Shown here in pieces: positions 34,833 to 47,865 of a stretch of 64,000 bases of DNA. Below the pieces are notes generated by a model that had not been told where the DNA came from, did no database searches, and saw only the letters and a program-made list of their open reading frames with translations. Each line of letters begins with the position of its first letter. Position 1 is the first letter of the stretch. The position numbers were made by a program, and so were the translations under genes. Origin of the DNA: Ramazzottius varieornatus (taxonomy: Eukaryota > Tardigrada > Eutardigrada > Parachela > Ramazzottiidae); NCBI GenBank assembly GCA_001949185.1, contig BDGG01000002.1:8964362-9028361 (forward strand), given 5' to 3'.

Positions 34833-36830
34833 TTTCCACGGCCACCTTCCTACTTTCAAGACTGCCCCGTCAACACGGTTTCCATCCACCGTCTTCTCCT
34901 CCGGCAGGAACGGCCGATCCTTCCATAACATTCTCAGGCGGACCGCCCTGGAAAGCATAAGATCATCAGTTGATCAAACTAGGCACTTTCCGAATATCCC
35001 ACTGTTTTCTTCACTCGACTAAATATATTCAGCCTCTGAAACGAACATGTCAGCAGCCATTGGATAAATCAGTTTAGCATCACTCCATAATATTATCTTT
35101 CGAAAAGAAAGGTAATTCTTCAAATAAACTCCAGTCCATCCTGAGCAATCTTCGATGAAAAGTTGTCCGCATCTGTCCTCCTCGAACCAGCCTGCTCCTG
35201 GGACGTATTCCTCTTGCTTCTAGCAAACGACCGTCGAGTCGAGCCAACAGACGCCAGATATAAACTTGGTATGTCGGTTATAAACAATTCTCGCATCGTT
35301 CGTGTTCTGTCCTAGTTCCCTCGCTTCCACCGGAAATGGACAAACTTTCGCTCCACACAGAAAGAATGCACAAGCCACTTTCGTTAGAAACTGAAACCTT
35401 ACCTCACAAAATTTCAGAGGAGATATGGGCAAGTATCTTTCCGTCAGACGGGAATCATCAGAAAAACCGTAGAATCATAATTCCCAGATGGAAGGTTCCA
35501 AGTCAAGCCAGTCAACTCAGATACAATAGGCCCGGTGATTGATTGCTGATTGACCAGGCTGTCTGTCCGTCGAGCTGTATTCTTTCTTCTCAGTCTGGCA
35601 GGACAGCTATTATCCCGGATCCCCACGGGCACGGGCGGACCAGTCGCTGAGGAGCAGGAAGTGATACAGACAACGAGTAACGCTAGGTCGCGCTCGCCAT
35701 GGAATGTGGTCCACGCAGCGTTCCTTACATAGAGAGACCGTCAATTGGACAAAAAACAGACGATTGCTCTTTCACGTTGCATAAGATTATTCACACTGCA
35801 CCAGTGTACCTTTCCACAGATGATACTCTACCGTCATACCAAACTAGAAAGTACAGTACCTGATGGTATGTGCTGATAGGTGTTAAACTTGGGAGCTTTC
35901 TACAGTGTCATGTCCTTCCAGAATCCAGCATTCCAGACGAAAGTCCAGCAGGATGAGTTCGAGGTCCTACTCCCCACGCTACCAAGGGATGAGACTTTAT
36001 CCTACCGTCGCACAGTTGGTGTAGGAGATGAATGCAGAGGTACCTGTTTTTCGCAGCCTTCGAAGTTGGCTTCCTGACGGTTGTCCTTCCTACGACTTTC
36101 CTTCGTAAACTAAGCTTCCCGTATCCTCGGCGATTACCTGATTGGACCACACGCTAAGGGTTCGCTGAATGAAACGGTAACTGATCAGCAGCAAACGAGA
36201 TCGACGCTCACAAACAGACACCTCATATCAAGCTCATTCATCGCTTGCCAAACCGTCTGGTTGGTTGTCCGTCGCAGCGGTGGACAGGTGATTTATTCAG
36301 TGAATTATCCAGAACACGGAACTTCAAGCGCAGCCCAACTTTGGAATGGCTATCAGTCGATCAATATTTTTCGTATCAAAAAATACCGTTCCAAATGTTG
36401 TTCGAACACCAGGTCTTTTGTGTAGTAAAGGTAGAATTCGCGCACTGATGACAAGTTTGCCAGTTGCACCGGTTCTTGACGGGTCGTAGGTGGTAGTTCT
36501 GTGATTTTCGATATTAGGCTGAATAAATCACCCGTCCACCGCTGGTCCGTCGGCCCTGTGCCCACCACGAACAAAGAACGGAGCTAGCGATGTCGGTCTA
36601 CGTACATTCGCTCTACTTTCCATTTCAAGCTCCACCCACAATTAATGAAGTTGCTGATGTCATCCTGCCCCACCTATTGCAGACTCATGGTGGAGCGATT
36701 GATTATTGATTGATAGGAGAAGTCCTTCTCCTGAGTCCTGAATCTTCTCAAACTTTCTCGTCCACTGATCTTTGCCTGGCATTTCCATTGATATGGTGTG
36801 CGATGCTCGCTCCTTTACAGATGATGAACC
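34833..36830. other. ADAM10-BCS1L divergent intergenic region
   Basis: No coding homology. It contains the ADAM10 promoter side at left, an inverted-repeat unit at 36275-36543 and, at 36813-36819, a TTTACAG acceptor just before the BCS1L start that suggests a 5' UTR intron. Two TGATTGATTG-like words near 35540 and 36700 are in simple sequence. Confidence 0.4.
36275..36543. mobile_element. short inverted-repeat unit, MITE-like
   Basis: AGCGGTGGACAGGTGATTTA at 36275 continues to TTCAG at 36299 and recurs inverted at 36519-36543 with one mismatch in 25. The 219 bp between has no coding motif. No target duplication was identified. Confidence 0.55.
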
Positions 36831-38736
36831 ATGCCCAGAACGCGCAGTGATCTGGAGGAGGACAGCTTAGAATATCCGTGGTTCATCTTACCGTCGTTCC
36901 TGGCCAGCACTGCTCTCGTCGCTGGCGGAAGCTGCGCGTACATTGTCTGGAAAACGGATAGCGGCAAGATGGTGGTGAACGACTTGTTGGCTTCCCTGAA
37001 AGAGAACCCGTACTTTGGAGCAGGTTTCGGACTGGTAGGGGTGGGGGCCGGTTTGGCCGTGCTGCGACGAGGCCTGCAGCTGGGCACCGTTCTCTTTCGT
37101 CGACACTATACCGTTACGCTAGAAGTACCCAGTCGTGACAAAAGCTATCAATGGCTTCTCCAGTGGATTACGGCGCGGGCAGCCAGGAACACCCAGCACA
37201 TCAGTGTGGAAACTACTTATACGCAAGAGGAAGATGGAGGGCGCATCTTGACCAAGTTTGACTTTGTTCCCGGCCCGGGTATCCACCTCTTCCGGTCAGT
37301 GAGCGGATTCCTTTACGACTACGCTTGCTGTAACGTTGACATGTTTCCTCCGTCTGCTGTAGATACAAGAATAACTGGATCAGGGTGGAACGCAGTCGCG
37401 AACAACAAGCCATGGACTTTTCTATCGGAGCGCCATTAGAGACCGTGACGCTGTCTTGCTTGGGGACCGATCGCGGAATTTACCATGAAATGCTGGAAGA
37501 GGGTAAGACCTACTCATGACTTTTGCCATCGTCTAGGCTTCAGCAGATGTATCACTGTGTTAAGCTAGCACGACAGTTGGCCATGCAGAAGACGGAAGGC
37601 AAGACGGTCATCTACACGGCCATGGGCTCCGAATGGCGTCCTTTCGGTTATCCACGCCGTCGACGGCCTCTTTCCTCCGTGGTCTTGGATCAAGGTGTCG
37701 GTGAGCGCATTGTTAAAGACGTCCGCGAGTTTATCAACAATCCCAGCTGGTACACGGACCGCGGTATACCGTACCGTCGAGGGTGAGCTCGTCCGATATT
37801 AAACTCTAGAACGATTTCTGTTTTTCATGACTTGCGCATTTCATGCAGGAAAAAGTATGGTCTGTCTTACAGGTATCTGCTATATGGACCTCCAGGCTGC
37901 GGGAAGAGCAGTTTTATCACCGCTCTAGCTGGGGAACTGGAATACAGTATCTGCATTTTGAATTTGAGTGAACGGGGACTAGCGGATGACCGGCTGAATC
38001 ACTTGGTAAAGTGGTGACTTGCTTTGTTTTAGCGTTACTTGTAGCTTGTCACTTAAGCACGGCTCCTCTATAGCTAAATGTGGCACCACAGCAAAGTATC
38101 ATCCTGCTGGAAGATGTCGATGCAGCTTTTGTCAGTCGTGAAGAATCACCTCAAAGTGAGTTCCCATCCAGCTTGGCATCAGAATATCATAACCCTTCCA
38201 GGCGGATTTCACGCGGCGCGTGTTTCTTTGGCAGCAAATGTCGCGTACGAAGGACTGAACCGAGTGACGTTCAGCGGTTTGCTGAACACCATCGACGGCG
38301 TAGCATCTGCCGAAGCGCGAATTCTCTTTATGACTACCAACCACCTTAACAGGTAAGTAAGTACCGTTCAGAGAAGATGAAAAAAGTAGCCAGCATTATT
38401 TTGGGTGCTAACTTCCTGGATGGTTGAAGGCTGGATCCGGCCCTTGTGCGACCAGGACGAGTTGATCTGAAGGAGTACATCGGCCATGTTAGTCCCTACC
38501 AGCTGAGAAGACTCTTCCAGCGCTTTTATCCCGATTCTCCCGTTGAAACGGCGGAAAATTTTGCCAAAGAAGCCTTGGCTCTTGGCCGTCCTATCAGCGC
38601 GGCGCAGATCCAGGGCTTGTTCCTCATGCACAAACACGATCCTCAAGCTTTGTTTGGCCATATTGATTTCCTCGCGCCCACTGTGGCAATTTCTTCTTCA
38701 CAATCCGACCTTCGTTCACAGACACGAACCCTTTAG
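36831..38736 (+). CDS. BCS1L: mitochondrial chaperone BCS1 (AAA ATPase)
   Basis: BCS1 is an inner-membrane AAA ATPase that inserts the Rieske protein into respiratory complex III. Seven exons fit: 36831-37294, 37363-37502, 37569-37782, 37873-38005, 38074-38155, 38235-38352 and 38430-38736. They total 1458 bp, or 485 residues; the human protein has 419. The N-terminus has a membrane segment ([21 protein letters not shown]). The BCS1-specific domain ends with [16 protein letters not shown]. The AAA module has Walker [10 protein letters not shown], Walker [12 protein letters not shown], then [22 protein letters not shown] and [12 protein letters not shown]. Two acceptors are internal to tempting upstream AGs (37568 and 37872); both were chosen because they restore EEARQLAMQ and RRGYLLYGPP. 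The C-terminus is extended and Ser-rich. Upstream ATGs at 36821 and 36824 open only a nine-codon frame. It converges with tomosyn 320 bp away. Confidence 0.95.
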
Positions 38737-39055
38737 CTGTCCTTTCGATCACGAAAAAAACTTTGATAATTAGTTTTCGGAAAAATAAATGTCACCGGTT
38801 GAGTGAAGAACCATTGCATTTCCGTTTGAGACGCAAAGAAAGCCCGCAGAAAGTTTAAGAGTACGTAGTCTCTGTCTTGGAATTAAATTAAACCGTAATC
38901 TACAGACACTGGTGCATGCTTGTGGCCTAGTGCCACTTGTTCCCAACAAGAACCTACGGGTGAGTAGTGGATGGGAAGCTCGAATGCCAAAGAAGTGGGA
39001 ATGGTCGTTGTTGGTCGCGGCTGTCGCTTGTTGGAAGAGAGGGGTAAGCTGCAGG
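38737..39055. other. BCS1L-tomosyn convergent spacer
   Basis: 319 bp between two facing stop codons. AATAAA at 38783-38788 on the plus strand is a likely BCS1L polyadenylation signal. Nothing else seen. Confidence 0.5.
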
Positions 39056-42000
39056 TTACAGTTGGTACCACTTTTTGTCCTTGTACTTGCTGGCCAACTG
39101 GTGGGCATTGCCGGCAAAGGCTTCCGCTTGCTGGCGCATTCGTTCCGTCGCTTCATCCAGCTCGCCCAGCTTCTCCCCTCGTTCAAGTGCCAACTACAAA
39201 AGCAGACGCATGCATCACTTCAAGCCTCACCCGTCACGGGGAAAATACGTCCACTCGTGTTAACAACAGCTCCACGTTGTTACGTACCATTTTAGCACGC
39301 CCAATCTCACTGTTGGCCATATTGCTGCTGATTTTGGCTTGCTCCATCGCCGAGCCGGCCACGTGCCTGGCTAAGGCTTTTGAGCCTTTGCCAGCTGCTT
39401 CTCCAACTAGATAAATACAATGACCGACACCACATTACACTTCTAGGTCCAAGTGAGATCGTTTAATCTGCAAAAACGTACAGAGCTCTTCACGATCCTT
39501 TTCCACTTGTTGAGACGCCGACAGCGTGTTGGCGGCCTGAGTGGCCGCGCCCATCAGGCTCTTGAGGAATCCCACCGCCGGTGCCACAGCCGAAGGGCGT
39601 GTCGATTCTGTCACCCACTGCTGCTCGCGGCTGGCGATGAACAGCTCACCATTGGGCTGGTTGAAGCAAGAACTACAACAAGGAAATTACCTTATGTCAG
39701 CAACGTACGTCTTGCTTTCGCACCGTCAGAGAGTTCTATACTTACGCGGTCTCCGCGGAGAAGGTCAGTTTTTGCAGTTCGGATTTGGAGGCCATAAAGA
39801 GCGCGCCGGCATGTCGTCCAAACGACAAGGTTCGGCATAGTCTGCAAAAAGCATCTTGCTGGGATAAGGTGTCTCTGCATTACTCAGCAAGCACGAGACT
39901 TTGTTGAGTGGTTCATTCTAATGCTGGTGTAGCCGCTAGTACCTGAGATCGTTGGCAGGAGAAAGCGGCACGTCCAAAAGAGGTCGCAATGACGGTAAGG
40001 AGTAGATGGTCACCCTTCCGCTGGACAGGTAGCAGAATATGCATGCATTTTCTACAGAAGTATCACCATACACACACGAAACAACAGCCAAAGTGCAGAA
40101 ATGGAAAAGTATCCTACCTTTGACGTTTTCAACAGTCGCCTTTAGTATAGTCAGATGGCCGAGCGAGTTGGAAGGGTCAGAGTGCAGCTTGTACTTTTGA
40201 TACAGGGCCTGACTGGGCAGCACAAAAGTTCGAATCTGCCGTTCCATACAGAGCACCAAGATGTGCCGAGCATCGGCCAACAGGCTGGTCAAGGCTGGGA
40301 TGCCGCTGCCAGCACTAGCTTCGGACGGTCGCGCGCCTGATCCTGTATCAAATCCACACAAGTGGCTCAAGCCATCGTGCTTCAACTGTCAAATACCAAG
40401 GTATCGTATACGCACTGCCATTGGACACATCGTGACTTTGCAGACTGGCGGGTTGCACAGGCACAGTGCTGGCATTAGCCGAAGAAGAGGCCGTGGAAGC
40501 AGTGTCGTTGAGGAGTGCGCCATGTGCATCCAGCAAGGCGATGCATACGACGGCGCCGCTGTTGTTGTAGCGGAAGAGGGTACCTACGATTAGCCATGGT
40601 CGTGTACCAGCTTTGTTGTGTGGTGTAGACGAACGAACCGGTGGGAACACCAATGACGGGTTGTGAAAGTCGATGGGTGGCTTGTGGCTGAGAAGGATCA
40701 AAGGAAGAAGCCACCGAAGCTGAGAAGGAGGAAGAGGGAAGTTGAAATGCCAAGACCAAGACCGAGCCCAGTTCCGTCCCGACCCACAAACATGGACCAA
40801 TGTTGACATCTGTAACAGTAACCAGCTACCTCCTGTGAGCCGTAAATTCAATGGAGGCACTTGCCCGGGCATTCGACTTACCAGCTCTTCGACCATACGT
40901 ATCAGCAAACTTGAGACACAGCACGGCTTCGGAAGCAATAAAATCCAGGCTGGAAGAGCTACTGCTGCGCGACCGAACCAATTCTGCTTTCTCTACAAGG
41001 AACAAGGTAAGGAAAACTGAATAATGTCAGACAAACAAGGGGAAAGCATCATGCAAAGGCCAAATGAACGTTATGCAACGGGACAAAATGGGCAGTGTCG
41101 ATGGACGGACAGTGCTGCCAGTGCGGACGGCGTCTCCAGCGTGGCCAGCGCACCAATAGGAGCCAAAGTGTAGTTTGTCCATGCCAAAAGCAAAGTTGGA
41201 CGTATAAACAGGAACGAAGATACAGTCATGGCCTAGTCCCTGTCAAGTAAAAACAAAACAGCGACGGTATTACAAAACCCAAGAACAGAGATGACACCAC
41301 ACAGAGAAACGAGATGGATATGCGCAGCAAGAGACCACAGTGCATACATGACAGGACAATGTCTTCATAGATGGATCAGAAAAGTCTACGATGGACGACG
41401 GATTGCGATATGAAGTAACTTACCTAAGCTGGAATGGAAGGCGCGATCCTTGGAACTGTGTCTGGGAACAGTACGACGTGGTGACAAGTCCGATTCGAAG
41501 GAGAAGGCCAAGGTGGACATGCGCTGTAAGACGGCGCTGCGGGGATGGGTGATGCGGGTGGTGGGAGTGGGCGGTGGTGCTGCAGGCTGAGCACTGGCCG
41601 CTGAAGACGCCGTCCCCCTTTCGTCATGCAACGGCTGTCGCCGAGGAGGCGTACCGGCATTAACGCTGGGTCGCGGTGAAGAGGAAACGGTGCCGGCCAC
41701 AGCGGCTGGGACCGCGCTGACTCCATCGGCTGTAGCAGTCTGCAACAGGAAATCAATAGGGCAAGGCTACACTCACACACCTTTCGCTGGTTGCATTCGC
41801 GCTGCCAAAAGACGAACCCACGTTTAGATATTATTACGATGATGAGGAAAGCACACCTGTACAGGAGGCGAATGTGGCGGAGCCTTCTCATGCTTGGGTG
41901 AAGATCTTGTGCCTCGTTGGAAGGGGTCTTCTGAGCCATACAAGTCTGGCGTCGCTAGATTCATCACGCAGTGCTTCTGGATGATATCAACCACTATCAA

Positions 42001-45000
42001 TCCCGTATCGCTGCCGATGGCCAACCTGGAAAGCAACAGAAGGAAACTGCCCCTTTGTTAAGCACACTAGCGGCTTGAACAGTCACCAAGAAGATCGTCT
42101 TTCCTTCTGTTCGAATACGGTTCTGCAAGCTTATGACACCTTCCGAAAAACTGAATGTTCCTTCTTTTCATACTGATTGTTATCCCGGCGGAACTTACAG
42201 TCCGTGCTTGGACGAGATGGCCAAACTAGTAACGAGGGAAGCCGATGGTAAAGCTCCGTTGTCTTGTGTCCCACTATCCTGCGACTGCGTTGAGGCCTGC
42301 TGTTCGTGGAGCTTCTCGTTCGGTGACCAGCTGGTGGAAGCAGACTTGATGTCGGTGTAACATACCAGAACAGGCTGGTAGCCAGCGGCCCGTTTATGCA
42401 AACCACTCTTAACTCGAGGCTGTAACCTTCTGCCACCTCTTTCTGACTCTTCGGACAACGCAGTGACACCTTCCGCAGCTGGCACCGGAACCAAAGAGAC
42501 CGCTGGTGTCAGATCCAAAACCTACACAAAACATCGGACATCAGTTAGTTCAACCAATTAACGTTGTCCACCAGTTACATGTGATGGCTGCAGTCATTCC
42601 ATGAAAAACAGGCTTACCGCAATTTCTGAGGAAATTTCCTGTCTGTTCCACATGTAAAGGATAACCAGTCCTCCAACGCAACCCACAGCTAGACATCGAC
42701 ATTCAGGGTCCAGGGAGATCAGTTGAATTTCGATAGGCCCGTCGGTGACAGCTGGTGGTGTCTCTGACGGCTGCTCGCTGGTTGCCGCGACGGTACTAGA
42801 GGTCAGGTCTTGGGTAGCGACGGCATCAGCTGGAGCAGCGGTAACAGCCGGAAGAGGGCTCTTGCCGGCTGACTTCTTGCTCCGCTCAAATATGCGGTTG
42901 ATCTTCAAGCGATCGAGGTGTTGCAAAGATGCTACCACAGATAAAATACTTCATCCTTCATTCAGTCTTCGACATGGCGGAACATGATAATTATAGTATG
43001 CAAGGTCTTCATGTACTGCTCTAGCTGCCATGACATTCCAAAGTTACATATCCGGACACTATCAGACTGATATTGGTCTCTGAGGACGTACCCGATGATA
43101 CGTCCCAGAATCTGATGGTTCCTTCCGAGTGACTTGAACGGGAAAGAGTAGTGTTATAACAGTGAAACCGGAAGGCAGGTCAACAGGGTCCAGAGAGAGA
43201 AGTCATGTGAGCAGTGTTACCAGGTAAGGAGCAAGTCTGAATAAGGCGTGGCAGCTGACCCCCACATTCCTCCATCAATGGGCCATTCCTGCCGCCCCAA
43301 CACAAGGTTTCGGGCATTGTACAAAACTGAGGGAAGAAGAGCAAAACATGATTGTTACCTTATCTGTGAAGGTGCTTTTCTTGTGTTTAGCACCGGCAGT
43401 ATACAGTGTGGGAATGATGTCGGAGGGACAATCGGCCACATAGTAGCAACTGAAAGCAGGCGGCTCGTGCAGATCCATGGAATATGGATTCTCAAATAAA
43501 GGATACCTTGAAAGCAGATCCTCTCAGTATTACTGTATGATAGCCCGACATGCTTGATCAACTTGATGCTGATGCTTGATTAAAGCAGAAGACGTACACG
43601 CACGACGAGATATTACGAGCCAGTAAGAATTACGGGCCAGGCCTTTCGCTACGGCGGCACGGGCAGGTGATTCTTGCTACAAGTAAAAACCAGCATCGAA
43701 GGCTGCACTGCTGTACGTGCGTGCTGGATATTGTGGAGCTAAAGCTTGTCATATTAATGTTATCGCAGTCAGATCTTCATTATACCTTCAACAGTTCAAA
43801 CTATTCCAAGGCTTCTCCGGCCTCTGGGAGAAAGTCGACAGCAGCATGGAAGCGTTAGAGTAAAACAGCTGATCCGCTGATAGCCACTGTCCATGACAAC
43901 TTTCTACGGTTGAATTTTACTACGCAACGTCATTTGTGCGATTTCTGTCTCTGACTTCCATACAAATTGTAAATTTGCCGTCTTTTCCGCCTAGGCCCGT
44001 ATTATCTCGTCGTGCATGTACGGACCGTACATACCCAGGTGCAGCCAGATCGATGGCCACCAAATCATTCTCCAACAAGACAATCACAGCTTCGTGTTCA
44101 CAGCCTTCTGCAGCAAACAGACAAGTTTTAGGACGCGCAGTAATGCGGACAGTGCGGTACAGTCAAGGAGCGACACCCGACGAACCTGTTAGATGTGGAG
44201 CGGAGGGTACGCAAAGGAAAGCCACAATGGGGTGCTCCATCTCCAGGACGGTAGTACTCTTGCCCTGGACGATCGACATGGTTTGCGGGCGCGCCTTCGT
44301 CGTCTTGGCAGAACTATTTTTAGCGCTACCACCAGCGATCGATGAGTTCTCCTGACTAAAGGCCACTCCACCCGAAAAGAGCAACAAGGCCTCGTTCCTG
44401 CAACAATCTCCACAAATGCATACTCCAGCTGTCAGGTTCCTCAACGGGAACATATGGAGATAGTTACTAGTCCCGATATTAGAAGGCACGCCTTACCCGC
44501 CCTTTTGCTTCTTCCATTCTACTTGCACGATGGCGATCCCCGCATCGTCTTTCGACCTCCGAGCTAAGAAAAGACATGAGTAAGGCAAGCCGCTTCTCTC
44601 CAGAAATGGTTTCCTGATTATCCGCTAGTACAATGGCCGCCAGCAGGTAAAGGCAAGGAGACTTACCATGAGGCGCGGTATGGGAGGTTGCTTTGTGGGG
44701 GACCTTGGGGTTCCAGACGGCCAGTGTACCGTCGGCGTGACTGCTGACAAACTGTTTACCGTCATGGTGCCACGATATCGAGCATAATGATGTCTGTAAC
44801 CATCACACAAAACAAGATACATTATCGTACAGTGCGGCCCACTTCTCATAACTGTGTGTATGCAGGAAGAGAGAGTACGTACATCAGTAATCTGGAAGCG
44901 TACATCGGCACCCTTGTTCTTGAGATCCCACAGCGTAATCAGCCCAGAATCGAAGCCAATAAGTAACTGCAACATTACCTCCCTCAACCAACAACAGAGA

Positions 45001-47865
45001 CTTTTTTAGGGAAACATTCAGGTCCTAGGCTCTGACTACTCACTTTGCCAGCGTCGGATGGACAATCACTCAGATGGATAACCCGACCGGGATGACTGCG
45101 ACTTGATCTGCAAACAAAGCCAAAGGCAACTCTTGTTCCGCCCCACCCAGCCCTCCGTGTTTATCTTGTGGTTTAACTTTCCACCCCGGGTCAATCTTTC
45201 CATTGACAGAACAGCGGCATAAAGCGCATGCAGCGTTCGTCTCGTTACAGTTCGAAAAAAATTTTGCAAAGCGTAAAGAAGAAAAAGTTGGCTTACTTAC
45301 AGCTCCATGGCTTTGTTCCAGTTGATAATGTAGCCAGACAGAACGAAAGCGTCGATCTGGACGACATGTACGTTGCCCTTGTCGGTTCCCGCAAATAACC
45401 ATTTGCTTCGATAGGGAATATGACATACTGTCAGCCTACAAAGGACAGACCATCTGCTGATAAATGAAGGCAACAAACGGAAGCGTATTGTGCCATCTAC
45501 GTTTCTTTTTGGAACTCCAGCGACTGAATGATGTCCGGACGTTTCGACCCTTTGAAGCTCCACAGATGTAGCCAGTTGTTGGCATGCACGGCCACAAAGG
45601 TTCCCTGTTAAAACAGACGCCAGCACTAAAGAGACCTTGAATTTAACTCAGTCTCGTCAATGATAGGTCTTGTACCTCGTTCACCAAGAAGATAATCTGT
45701 AGAACTGCGTTACTATGACTGTTGCCGCCGTTCGAGGAACTCCCCAAAAGTGCCTCACGATCGCTGGATTCCGTGGCGAGGCCGGCCGATCCCCCCGGCC
45801 GAAGATAATAGTCTACTCCGGGTCGCCCTAACCTGCAAACAAACTAAACCAGTTCATAAAGGCCCAACGTCAACAAGGAGTCGGGACGGAATGTCTGCCT
45901 GTTTGTTTCGGCCAGGGTACAAATCGATATTTCATCGGCTAATAGTCTGTTTTTTTCCAACAGAGTCGACCTGCTGTAATCAGACGAATAAACAGCCCCA
46001 CAGTTTTGCTACAAGTTTACTCGGGTCTTCAGATTTGTTTGCAGCACTTTGAAGCTTTTCCTCTGTCTTGCGCGTATGGTGAACGCCACCCCCTAAATCA
46101 ACAGAGAAATTCTGCCGTGCGTTACGACATCCTCCTCGATCTCTCAGTATTAGTTCTATGCTCATCTCGCAATGCCCACGTAATTATGTTTAAGTACCAT
46201 ACCAAAACTGAACAGCCAACGGAGAATTCATTGAACCGGCGTTGGCTAACGTGGAAGGAGGCACTAGCAAAAGAGAAGCGATTAGACTGTTTGACAATGG
46301 AGGAGAACCTGCTGACGAGGAAGTGGTTATTTAGCGTCCATTTCCTTCCTGGCCTTTAGGCCATTTTCCGTTCCATCGCAAATTTAGAGTGCGAGCCTGG
46401 CTCTGCTTTTCTTCAGACTGGGGCAGAGCGCACTGTATGAATCTGCGGCTAACTTAGCTCCTTCCATCCGTTGACTTAATATGCTTGATATTATCCTTAT
46501 CGATTGAGCATAGTTCGGTGCTAGCAAGAGCTGAAGCATGAGCACGAGCTGCCTTTCTGTTAACCTTTGCCATTCAATCCATTGTCACAACTACATCCCC
46601 ACCAGCATTTTTACCATCCAGCTTTATGCTCCGGCATTATCCCTCGATGACGACAAGTACTGCATCATAAGGCAGCCCGACGCTTTAGCCTCTTCGTTAT
46701 TCTTCAGTACAAGACATACTGCTTTCCGCAGACTTCCGTCATTTTCCCGCCTTCTGGACATGTTCGTCAAGTTACAAAACCACAGTCCGTTCTGTCCAAA
46801 AGAGCCGTCCCAATTTTAACGCCGAACAGACCTCAAGCTAGGCAGAGCTTCTGGGGCAAGCTCATGCTGACCCTGCAGGCGCTTTCAGCCAGGCAGACGA
46901 TGTACAGCTGCTTGGATAAATCGATTAGGGAGACTTGAGGTTCGGCCTAAGGTCCTCCCCACCCACGAGTTCGAGTCCTTCATCTATCAGACTACTAGAG
47001 GACCTCAGCAGGACTTTCTGAAGGACCTAGCGGGTTCAAGAGATGGGGGAAGAAGCTGAAGACCACTTCAATGCAAACGTCCAGTTAAGCTCTTCTTTGG
47101 TTCAAGGACCGACATTTTATCATTTCTACCATATTCACTGTGGAGTATGCAGTTGCGAGGTCCTCGACTAAGTTAGTCCCTAGCCCACTTTGATTTCTTG
47201 GTTGTCATTAAAGCCAAGAGACAGCATTAAATTTTGCACGCTTGTAAACCTCTCCCCCCAATCGACGAAGAATCTTACACATAAATTCTTCCAAGATTTG
47301 GGTGCGGTCAGTAGAAACCCCCGTCTGATCACCCCTCTATTCGGGGACATCGTCAAATGTTCTTGCCTCTGGCTAAAAATAGTCAGAGGCAGACAAATGA
47401 CGGAAGTCTAAAGATGTGAGTGTTACGTACAGCCTTATGGAGCCTTGACGTGTTCCAATAGCCAGAATCCGTTGAACAGGCTCCAGCGCCAAACAGCAGG
47501 GGTCTTGAGGAAATCCCGAGCGTGACACCTGTAATAACAATTGTCCCACTCAAATCAGACGCGTAGTCGTTAGCGATTAAGTCAAAGTCAACCGCATCGA
47601 CATTGGCCCACTAATCGATCAAGCTGGGAGGAGGGTGAGCTAGCTCGGAGAACTTTACCTCGGCAAAGGCAAACTCTTGGGCCTTGACATTCTCATCGGG
47701 TTCGACATCAAACTTGTTGGCACCGGTAACGGCGTCGGCCACTCCCGCCACGGAGGACCTCGAAGGGCATATAGTTTAATCACTTGATTAACGGCAACTC
47801 AGTCGATACAACAAGGAAACATACCTGAGGTTATCGAGCATATTCCGGAAAGTCAACTTCTTCAT
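39056..47865 (-). CDS. STXBP5: tomosyn / syntaxin-binding protein 5
   Basis: Tomosyn is a WD40 protein with a C-terminal R-SNARE-like motif that binds syntaxin and SNAP-25 and restrains exocytosis. Exon 1 (47825-47865) gives MKKLTFRNMLDNLR. Exon 2 (about 47659-47757) adds SSVAGVADAVTG and EFAFAE, then PCCLALEPVQRILAIGTRQG near 47.5 kb, all close to the family N-terminus. Later exons show WD-type pieces: KWLFAGTDKGNVHVVQID, LLIGFDSGLITLWDLKNKG, FVSSHADGTLAVWNPKVPH, HSEGTIRFWDVSSG and LAVGCVGGLVILYMWN. A VIVLLENDLVAIDLAAPGY segment matches the tomosyn core. The C-terminus encodes LALERGEKLGELDEATERM, RQQAEAFAGNAHQLA and YKDKKW before TAA 39056-39058, the SNARE-like coil. Many short introns are interrupted by two long ones, about 45.84-47.43 kb and 43.15-43.95 kb. 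No lesion seen, though splice sites were not all proved. Confidence 0.9.
45840..47425 (-). other. long tomosyn intron
   Basis: At about 1.6 kb this is far longer than neighbouring introns. Several ORFs on the plus strand show no recognisable domain. It probably accumulated decayed insertions, but no ends were found. Confidence 0.5.
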
